Shown here one piece after another: positions 26,448 to 33,170 of a stretch of DNA of 64,000 bases. The notes under the pieces were generated by a model that was not told the origin of the DNA, did not search any database, and saw only the letters and a list, made by a program, of their open reading frames with translations. The stretch covers positions 62,001 to 126,000 of the IMG/VR virus record IMGVR_UViG_3300043449_002710. One strand, 5' to 3'. This DNA comes from a virus. The position numbers were made by a program, and so were the translations under genes. Each line of letters starts with the position of its first letter. Within the stretch, counting starts at the first letter, position 1.

Positions 26448-29054
26448 ATGGCAAATATCTTAGGCGGTCTCAATTACGATGCTACACTCAGCGCTGAAGA
26501 TTACAAAGCTTATCGGAATTTGATCGAAAATGAGCTTTTAACTCGCTTTTTGCTCTCAGCGGGCTACCCACCCAATACTCTGCCGACCACTGGAATTGTC
26601 GATCTAATTGATCCGGCAGCGATTTCTTCCTCAGAAACGACTCGTCCATTTCTGGTCACGATCTCCGCGCTCGATCCTTTGCAGATCAAAGTCAACCCAG
26701 GCATGGCAATTACGCCAGCCGGGGCAATTATTAAAAGTGATCTGATTTTCTCAAATCCGTTAGCTCGAACTTTAGCGAATGACATCAATGTCATCTATCT
26801 TGAAAGCTCTCTTGTTCTCGGGGGGACGAATCTTCTCAATGACTATCAAGAGAGTCTTTATAGCCAAGAGATTCAAAACCCGACTTCCTTAGGGGTGGTT
26901 CTTCTTTCGGACTGGAACAACACTTCCATTTTCCCACCCGACAGAAAAAAGAACTGTGTGGTCATTGCTGTGGTTTCGGTTGTCCCCACGTCAGCCGGGG
27001 ATTTAGAGCTTCAAATCGATCACACGAGAAATATTTATTCGTTCAATCGTCCGTGGTTTTCGATCCAAGACATTCAGCATCGTTCGCAAGTGGGGGGTGG
27101 AGAAGTCACAACCAATAACCCACACGGAACTTCTTTAAACGATCTTTCAACGGCTGGGAATGTCTCCCTTTTCCAAGGGCTCTTAGATACCGGGGTAGTG
27201 GTTTCTAGGGATACCGCAATCTCAAAATTAACGGGTGCCAAGTATTGCGTGGAACAAATCCCAGTCACTCGGATCAAAACGGATTTAACAGGCTCGATCA
27301 CAGCACGTTCGATCTATGGTGGAGCCGGTTCCAAGTATTGTGAGCTTTTAACTTTCCCCACTCGAATGGGATCGATTTATCAGTCTGGAGTTAAAGCCAA
27401 CCCGATTGTGGCTGAATGGATTGAAGGCACCAACATCTTGGTCTTTGGTTCGGCAGAACCGTTGACTCATCCGCTGGTTGCTGAATACACTGAAGCCAAA
27501 GCTTTAGTTCCTCCAGTTTCAGCCAATAATTCCACGGTTCTTTCCTTTGGAACTCCTCTTTCGAATGAGATTTTGGTCTCAGGCGGTTTGACTCATACGA
27601 CGATTGCAGATCCTACAACCGATCTTGTCGGTTCGGGTCCATTTCCAAGAAGGTACGCGGTTTATCATCAGGCAAATGGAACTTTGGTCACTTATCCGCA
27701 GGTTCTAGTTCCAGCCATCTTCTTGAATGACTTAAACAGTTTCTTAGATACCACGGTGATCTATCCTGGCCGAATCCGAATCGGAATTACCAAGGCAAGC
27801 ACTGTTTCCACCATGAGTTTAGGCTTTGTTTTAAACGGCAAAGACTTATATGGGAATGCTCTTTCTGAAACGGTGACGATCTCAACTGCCAACGGCTATG
27901 TGGATGAGACGTTGCCTTCAACCAACTACGATTCTGACAATCAGCAATACATGACTCAGAACGTGTTTTCAGCGTTGGAAAACATTCAGGTCACTCGGAC
28001 AGATGATGGCCCATTGACTACGATTCAGATTTGGGTGGATTGTGAACCTACGACTTCGTCTGATCTGAATGATGCTATCAAGGTCGCAACTGTATTTTGG
28101 GATGGTCATGGGATCTCGGGCGTGGAAGATGCTCGTATGGTGTCCAAAGGGTTTTATCGACCCGGCCAAGGGCAGCTTATCAAAGCCACCGCAGAAGCCC
28201 TTTTGGATTCAGGAAGGCTTCTTAGTCAACTGACCACTCCCCCCACTTTGAATCAGGACTCAAGTCTCATCTTTTCTGAGGACTTCGAAGATCTGAAAAA
28301 TTTTGATTCTTCTCGTGGGTTTGAAAGCCAGATTGCTTCTGTTGGAACGATCGGATTATTGAACAATTCTGCCATCATTGCTGGCACCACAATCACCTTG
28401 AGGCCAGGGAAAACTTTGACCTTCACCACGTTGGCACCCGCTGTGGCAGGTGAAGTTCAAATCGGGGCAAACCTCACGGCCACCCTCAACAACATCGTGG
28501 CCGCTGTGAATGACCCTGCGTTTGCTTGCAATATCGTGGCAAGCGTTGGCAGCGCAAACACGGTAAAATTGGTGATTCAAGATCTTGTGGGTTCTTTAGG
28601 CAATGCCGTGGATTTGACCACTTCAGCAAGCTCCTCGGCTTTATATGTCGGGGGGTTCAATAGCGGTTTTGATGCCTACGGGGAATGCTACTTAGAGAGA
28701 GCGGTTGTGGGACTGAAATCGATCAAAGTCCCAGCCAATACCAATCTCAACCCCTACAATTACGGTTACAGAAACCGCTACCGATCAAGAGCCTTTGCTT
28801 GCGTGGGGTTGCAGCAGAAATTTGCTATCGCTCTTCATAAACAAAACAAAGCCTACCCGACAAGTATTCGAATTCGTGGGGCGACGATCACTGAACCCAA
28901 CCAGTGGTTACCTTGGCAAATCGCAACTCCCGCTGCGCCTGGATACTTGGGTCTTTACGTTGCTACGCTGTCTTCCTTTGTTTTTAAGGTCCAAGTGGAG
29001 ATCTACGGGGAAGCTCGCGGTTGCTCTGTTTATCAGTTAAAATCAAACGTCTAA
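26448..29054 (+). CDS. Large tail fibre/structural protein (868 aa)
   Basis: ATG 26448 has a GGGGAAAG ribosome site; an upstream TTG at 26436 is in frame but precedes it. The N-terminus (ANILGGLNYDATLSAEDYKAYRNLIENELLTRFLLSAGYPP) is helical, then a segment I-KVNPGMAITPAGAII parallels the 'VQPGAALTDSGVLI' segment of the next gene's product, marking a shared attachment module. Beta-rich domains follow to the end, with one AG.VQIG.NL...L..I..AVN.P module near 665-725 like the repeats in the 813-aa fibre. Probable fibre or fibre-shaft protein. Confidence 0.6.
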   Translation: MANILGGLNYDATLSAEDYKAYRNLIENELLTRFLLSAGYPPNTLPTTGIVDLIDPAAISSSETTRPFLVTISALDPLQIKVNPGMAITPAGAIIKSDLIFSNPLARTLANDINVIYLESSLVLGGTNLLNDYQESLYSQEIQNPTSLGVVLLSDWNNTSIFPPDRKKNCVVIAVVSVVPTSAGDLELQIDHTRNIYSFNRPWFSIQDIQHRSQVGGGEVTTNNPHGTSLNDLSTAGNVSLFQGLLDTGVVVSRDTAISKLTGAKYCVEQIPVTRIKTDLTGSITARSIYGGAGSKYCELLTFPTRMGSIYQSGVKANPIVAEWIEGTNILVFGSAEPLTHPLVAEYTEAKALVPPVSANNSTVLSFGTPLSNEILVSGGLTHTTIADPTTDLVGSGPFPRRYAVYHQANGTLVTYPQVLVPAIFLNDLNSFLDTTVIYPGRIRIGITKASTVSTMSLGFVLNGKDLYGNALSETVTISTANGYVDETLPSTNYDSDNQQYMTQNVFSALENIQVTRTDDGPLTTIQIWVDCEPTTSSDLNDAIKVATVFWDGHGISGVEDARMVSKGFYRPGQGQLIKATAEALLDSGRLLSQLTTPPTLNQDSSLIFSEDFEDLKNFDSSRGFESQIASVGTIGLLNNSAIIAGTTITLRPGKTLTFTTLAPAVAGEVQIGANLTATLNNIVAAVNDPAFACNIVASVGSANTVKLVIQDLVGSLGNAVDLTTSASSSALYVGGFNSGFDAYGECYLERAVVGLKSIKVPANTNLNPYNYGYRNRYRSRAFACVGLQQKFAIALHKQNKAYPTSIRIRGATITEPNQWLPWQIATPAAPGYLGLYVATLSSFVFKVQVEIYGEARGCSVYQLKSNV

Positions 29055-29066
29055 AAAGGAATAAAC

Positions 29067-30170
29067 ATGCAAAGAATTCAACTTGCCATTGGCGATCCTG
29101 TAGATGCGGAAACCATTCAAGAGATTCTTTCATCCTTGGCCCAACCCGGGGTTCTGTTGGGGTTTGATCTCACTGTACCGGGATCTGGAACTTTAGCGGT
29201 TCAACCTGGGGCAGCCTTAACAGATTCCGGCGTTTTGATCGTGGAAGACGAAGCGATCACGATTCCTTTTTCTCCCACCCTTTCGGCGGGCAATTTCACT
29301 CTGTATTATTCCTACATTCCTAGTAATAATTTTGGGGGTAATCCCGCTGTCTTGGTGCTTCAGCCTGGGTTATTTCCAGCCGATAATTTTATCAATGGCG
29401 TTGTACTCGGTTGGCTGAAGTACCCTGGGGGTTCGGTTCAGGTCAACCCTGAAACCATGTATATCCCAGCGCCTAGGATCAGGCTTTCCATTTCTCCGTT
29501 GAAAAGGAAAAACGAGTTTCAAACTCTTTACAGCCCTCTTTCCACTCGTTGGACTCAATACCAACTGGTCGGAGGGCCAGCCTCAAAAACCGCAACTACT
29601 ACAACAGGCTCGAACACAATCATTGTCTCTAGCAATGCCGGGATTTCCGTGGGTCAATTAGTGACCGGAGATGGCATTCCCTTGGATACTTTGGTGACTG
29701 CAATCAGCGGCACGACAATCACTTTAAGTGAGGACGCCACGGCCACTGCGGCTGGGGTTTCCGTTTCTTTCACGATTGTCCCCAAAGTGATCGAAAGCTA
29801 TGATTCGACAACCAAGGTGCCTGTCACGGCTGTCTATAACCCTGATCCCAACATCGCGATTCAAGTGGGCTACATCGTTCCTTTCAGGGTGCCGTTGGAT
29901 GGCTTGGGTCAGGTTGAGCTGTATTTACAGACTGACTATGGCGCGACTGCGGCTATCTTTTTAGCCGACAGCTTAGGTAACGTGCTTTCTCCGAGTACGT
30001 TTAATATTTTTACCAACAACCCGATGAGCCGTCAGGTTTTAAATGTCCCTCAAAACGATTACCTGACTCCCAACTCAGAAATGTTTGTTCAGTTGGTTTT
30101 AAACATCCCGGCCAATTCTTACATCCGATTCAGATCGGTTGGGATCTCTAGCTATACGGACCCGTTCTAA
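29067..30170 (+). CDS. Tail fibre/structural protein (367 aa)
   Basis: AAAAAGGA precedes the ATG, 12 bases after the last gene. The N-terminal 140 residues match the attachment module of the preceding protein. Residues about 175-230 form a small domain, GSNTIIVSSNAGISVGQLVTG ... ISGTTITLSEDATAT, well known as a short inserted repeat in phage fibres. The C-terminal part is a beta sandwich ending YTDPF. It is the last large gene of the fibre operon. Confidence 0.6.
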   Translation: MQRIQLAIGDPVDAETIQEILSSLAQPGVLLGFDLTVPGSGTLAVQPGAALTDSGVLIVEDEAITIPFSPTLSAGNFTLYYSYIPSNNFGGNPAVLVLQPGLFPADNFINGVVLGWLKYPGGSVQVNPETMYIPAPRIRLSISPLKRKNEFQTLYSPLSTRWTQYQLVGGPASKTATTTTGSNTIIVSSNAGISVGQLVTGDGIPLDTLVTAISGTTITLSEDATATAAGVSVSFTIVPKVIESYDSTTKVPVTAVYNPDPNIAIQVGYIVPFRVPLDGLGQVELYLQTDYGATAAIFLADSLGNVLSPSTFNIFTNNPMSRQVLNVPQNDYLTPNSEMFVQLVLNIPANSYIRFRSVGISSYTDPF

Positions 30171-30171
30171 T

Positions 30172-30447
30172 ATGGCAGCCTGGGGTTATCGTCTAGAGTT
30201 ACTGAAGAGTCAGCTTTCCAAAGATGGTCTAGATGTGCGGTTTCAATCGACCTCGCATCTTCCGACCAGTTTTGAGATTAACCACAAGGTTTTTTATACT
30301 TGTTTTATTTCAGAATTAGATTCCTGGGCTACGATCTATGTATCAGATAAATTGCGAGGGCCGAGGTACTACGCTGCCATCACTGTCTCAGACAATGGCA
30401 AAGTCCATTGCTTGGAACTCAAAAAATTCCTGCATGACTCAAATTGA
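30172..30447 (+). CDS. Hypothetical protein (91 aa)
   Basis: ATG 30172 falls one base after the stop of the fibre gene; a longer reading from 30139 would overlap that gene. The product is a compact alpha/beta protein. Its end overlaps the next start (30434). No motif recognised; no clear ribosome site. Confidence 0.5.
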   Translation: MAAWGYRLELLKSQLSKDGLDVRFQSTSHLPTSFEINHKVFYTCFISELDSWATIYVSDKLRGPRYYAAITVSDNGKVHCLELKKFLHDSN

Positions 30448-30916
30448 AAACTCTCTCATCATCTTGCGATTTCATTACGGGAACCGAGGTTCTTCAAACC
30501 CGATCATTAGTTCCACGATGGGTCGTGCAGCGGTGATCAACCATGCGTATCAAGGCAAGATGCCGCAGCCCTATACTTTATGGCTATGCCGAATTGATCG
30601 AGAGATTTCAAAAAACAAAGAACGTGGCTGTTTTGTGGTGACCCCGGTTCGAGAAATTGCCCCTGAAAAAGTTCTGAGATTAGTCCCAGGGACTTATGAC
30701 TTGGAGATTCAAAACTATAACGTGATCTGTAGGCCAAAAATTGAGGGGTATTATTGGATCGCACCCAGCTCAATTAAAAAGCTCTACATCAAGTCGGGGC
30801 GAGCAGAAATTCTATATCAGAGCGTGATTGTGCCCCTCAAGATTATCGAGGGGTTACCTGAACTTTCTGGTTATAAGACCGAGGCTGAAGAGGCCGACGA
30901 ATTACCAAAAGATTGA
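30434..30916 (+). CDS. Hypothetical protein (160 aa)
   Basis: The likely start is ATG 30434 (product begins MTQIENSLIILRFHYG); a longer reading from 30338 would run through the whole back half of the previous gene. The protein is beta-rich with basic patches and an acidic tail (TEAEEADELPKD). It overlaps the preceding gene by 14 bases, suggesting coupling. Unknown function. Confidence 0.55.
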   Translation: MTQIENSLIILRFHYGNRGSSNPIISSTMGRAAVINHAYQGKMPQPYTLWLCRIDREISKNKERGCFVVTPVREIAPEKVLRLVPGTYDLEIQNYNVICRPKIEGYYWIAPSSIKKLYIKSGRAEILYQSVIVPLKIIEGLPELSGYKTEAEEADELPKD

Positions 30917-30949
30917 TTTTCAAGGCGCAGTCAAGGTAACGAGTGCGTC

Positions 30950-31171
30950 ATGGAAAAGACTCAGATTCATTATTGCATTCGCGATCCAGAAACCAATGAA
31001 CCACAAATTCTCATGGTAGATTACTTCACGCATGTCCCAAGAATCGGGGAAACTGTTCTTCTACCCAATCTCGGACGTTTGTATTTAGCTAAGGTTGAAG
31101 AAATCTGTACGCACGTACCACATCGTTTTGTGGCCGTTTTACTGAAGATTTTAAATGAGGTTGAGAATTAA
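30950..31171 (+). CDS. Hypothetical protein (73 aa)
   Basis: Small alpha/beta protein with no recognised domain. Ribosome site is weak. Its stop overlaps by four bases the end of the convergent minus-strand gene. It closes the plus-strand run that began with the fibre genes. Confidence 0.5.
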   Translation: MEKTQIHYCIRDPETNEPQILMVDYFTHVPRIGETVLLPNLGRLYLAKVEEICTHVPHRFVAVLLKILNEVEN

Positions 31172-31401
31172 GGTTTTTTCTTGGGGTGCAAAATAGCGAC
31201 ACCCTTTTCTTTGAGCATTTCAAACTTGGTCTGCTCGTACATGGCTTCAGCCCCATGTGTCTGGTAGTTCAAAGCAAGCTTAGCGAAAATATCTAAGAAC
31301 TCATTTAACAAAGGATTCTTGGTAACGTCTTCGTCTTCCACCCGGAGGAGTTCCTCTAGGGATGCGCGGAGCTTCCAGTATTTTTTCTCCTGCCAGTTCA
31401 T
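31168..31401 (-). CDS. Hypothetical protein (77 aa)
   Basis: A short helical, charged protein (starts MNWQEKKYWKLRASLEELL) with a basic C-terminus (HPKKKP). It is convergent with the gene before it and divergent from the SSB gene. On its strand, GGTTAATTTTTAAAT lies directly upstream of ATG, another instance of the AT-rich start element. Unknown function. Confidence 0.55.
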   Translation of the reverse strand: MNWQEKKYWKLRASLEELLRVEDEDVTKNPLLNEFLDIFAKLALNYQTHGAEAMYEQTKFEMLKEKGVAILHPKKKP

Positions 31402-31509
31402 ATTTAAAAATTAACCCGAAAAGCGACAGATTGTGAATTTGATGCCTTGCGTCGAGTAAATTCACTTGCTTGGGGCGGATTTCTTTCTTACGCTGACTTT
31501 CATAACAGG

Positions 31510-31539
31510 CCGCACTTAGGCATATCGCCGCATTTAGGC
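31510..31539 (+). repeat. Direct repeat upstream of SSB gene
   Basis: Two copies of CCGCAYTTAGGC (31510-31521 and 31528-31539; 11 of 12 identical) start 18 bases apart, 22 bases before the chosen SSB start codon. They are the only G+C-rich stretch in this intergenic region. Spacing near 1.7 helical turns would suit two protein-binding sites or an mRNA operator; T4 gp32 autoregulates its own leader, so a similar role is possible (inference). Confidence 0.4.
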
Positions 31540-31560
31540 CGCAACAGAAAGGTCGGATTT

Positions 31561-32847
31561 ATGTCGATGTCCATGTCCATGGACGATAGTGGTGAACTGC
31601 GCAAACAGAAGTTCGGAGAACGCGAACCGCGCTGGGATGAAAAAATCAAGTGGTACGAGATCCCAGATGATGCCACGCCACACGCTTATCGCTTAATCGC
31701 TCGCCCCGTTTACTACGCTCAGCACTGGATTCAAACCCGCAAGCAAGATGGCACGAATGGAAAACCATTTGCTGCTCTCTGCAAGAATTACGACTCCGAG
31801 AACAGCAAGTTCTTCGACAACGGCTGTAAGATTTGTGAGTTTGTTGATACGGCTTACAAGTCGATGCGTGAGGCGGAAAAGAATAAGCCTCCGAAGAAAG
31901 ACGAGAGCGGAAAAATCATTCCACCGAGGCTCCCTGACAACATCAGCCGTCTTCGTAGACGTGTGACCATGGCTCACAACTGCATTGTTCGCGAAGACCA
32001 AGAACAGGGTCCTCCCTCGAATAACGCGACTAACTGGTCTTTTGTCCATGCAATCAGGCTCCCTCAAGGTGTGGCTGACTCTGTCGTGGATCTGCAAGTC
32101 AAATTCGGGGCTCCCAATCCGGCTGGAGGCAAGTATGGTTTTAGCCACAAGGATTTCGGAAAAGATATCTACCTGAGCTACAACTCCCAGGCCGGAACCC
32201 CAACAGCTATGTATAGTGTGGTTGTGGGTCCAAAAGATCCGCCCACTCCTTTGACTGCTGATGAGTTGAAACACGGCCCGCATCTGGTCAATTTCTTGGA
32301 GCATCTGAACGGCAAGTACCCCAAGGATGAAACCCTTGAGGAAGCCTTGCGTAGAAATGGCTATTACGATTGGCTTGAAAAGATGAATGCTGCAGCCAAT
32401 CTGAGTCAGATTGAAAGGGTTTCTCCACCTGTTCAGGTTACTGCTCAACCCCAAGCGCACAGTGCTTTTGATGACGGTGGTGGAATGACTCATTCGTCTG
32501 GGGTAGCTCCAGCTCCCGCTAAGATGGGAAATTTCCAAGCTCCGCCCGAAGAAGATGACGTTCCGATGGATTTCCCACCGGTACAACAAGCTAAACCCGC
32601 CCCTCAAAAAGCTGCTGCTTCGGCACCAGCTTCCAACGGAAGCGATATCCAAACCAAACTTCAGGCTTTTGCAAACGAAACGGGTAAGGCCTTAACGGCT
32701 TTCGAGAAGGATTTATCCGATGTCAGTTTGAAATTTTATAAACCTGGATTGAACGTTCCTGCGTGCTTTACTCAATACTCAGCGAACGACAAAGCGGTTT
32801 GTAAAAAATGCCCAATCCGTCTGGATTGCATGATGACGGATAACTAA
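31561..32847 (+). CDS. Single-stranded DNA-binding protein, gp32-like (428 aa)
   Basis: Probable replication SSB. After an N-terminal basic segment, the sequence H55 ... C74 ... C89-x2-C92 resembles the one-His three-Cys zinc site of T4 gp32. A central OB-like part follows, then a long Pro/Ala/Gln-rich linker (about 300-380). The last 30 residues contain a C-x11-C-x2-C-x5-C cluster common at the end of large-phage SSBs. Start: four in-frame ATGs spaced six bases (ATGTCN repeats) begin at 31561, after AAAGGTCGG; an upstream TTG (31447) would add 38 residues but has no ribosome site. The RecA/UvsX-type gene two genes later fits a recombination module. Confidence 0.65.
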   Translation: MSMSMSMDDSGELRKQKFGEREPRWDEKIKWYEIPDDATPHAYRLIARPVYYAQHWIQTRKQDGTNGKPFAALCKNYDSENSKFFDNGCKICEFVDTAYKSMREAEKNKPPKKDESGKIIPPRLPDNISRLRRRVTMAHNCIVREDQEQGPPSNNATNWSFVHAIRLPQGVADSVVDLQVKFGAPNPAGGKYGFSHKDFGKDIYLSYNSQAGTPTAMYSVVVGPKDPPTPLTADELKHGPHLVNFLEHLNGKYPKDETLEEALRRNGYYDWLEKMNAAANLSQIERVSPPVQVTAQPQAHSAFDDGGGMTHSSGVAPAPAKMGNFQAPPEEDDVPMDFPPVQQAKPAPQKAAASAPASNGSDIQTKLQAFANETGKALTAFEKDLSDVSLKFYKPGLNVPACFTQYSANDKAVCKKCPIRLDCMMTDN

Positions 32848-32858
32848 GGGGAATTGTC

Positions 32859-33167
32859 TTGGGACTGTCTCGGAACGCAACTGCAGCGGAAGTCTTGAAG
32901 TATATCGAAACTAAGCCTGTGGCGATCCTGCTTTTTGTGGATCAAACCAAGTTTAATGTCGATTATTCGAATTTCCCTTGGGTGAAATCCGAGGCAGTCA
33001 TTGTGGATATCGACTCGGAGATTCTCGATACTCTTCAGATAGGGAAAGTTCCTCAATTCCGATTTTTTGTGCGTGGGAATGAAGTGGCTTCCTTGGTGGG
33101 GACGGTATCTTATGAAGAATACTCTGAGCTTAAGACCAAAGTCTTAGGTAAGACACGGAGCTATTAA
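32859..33167 (+). CDS. Thioredoxin-fold protein without CxxC (102 aa)
   Basis: The C-terminal half matches thioredoxin: VDIDSEILDTLQIGKVPQFRFFVRG-E-V followed by a GTVSYEEY helix, with the cis-Pro of 'vPqF'. The N-terminal strand (PVAILLFVDQTKF) stands where CGPC would be but has no cysteines, so it cannot be a redox enzyme in the usual way. Starts at TTG 32859 after AGGGG. Encoded between SSB and recombinase; phage T7 uses host thioredoxin as a polymerase clamp, so a scaffold role in replication is conceivable, but this is inference. Confidence 0.6.
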   Translation: MGLSRNATAAEVLKYIETKPVAILLFVDQTKFNVDYSNFPWVKSEAVIVDIDSEILDTLQIGKVPQFRFFVRGNEVASLVGTVSYEEYSELKTKVLGKTRSY

Positions 33168-33170
33168 ATC

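Noticed and set aside
31447-31560. 38-residue N-terminal extension of SSB from TTG 31447
   Set aside because: No ribosome site, and the stretch holds a direct repeat that looks regulatory; ATG 31561 has AAAGG upstream.
31693-32652. Long minus-strand ORF (319 aa) opposite SSB
   Set aside because: Shadow of the SSB gene; no ribosome site and atypical composition.
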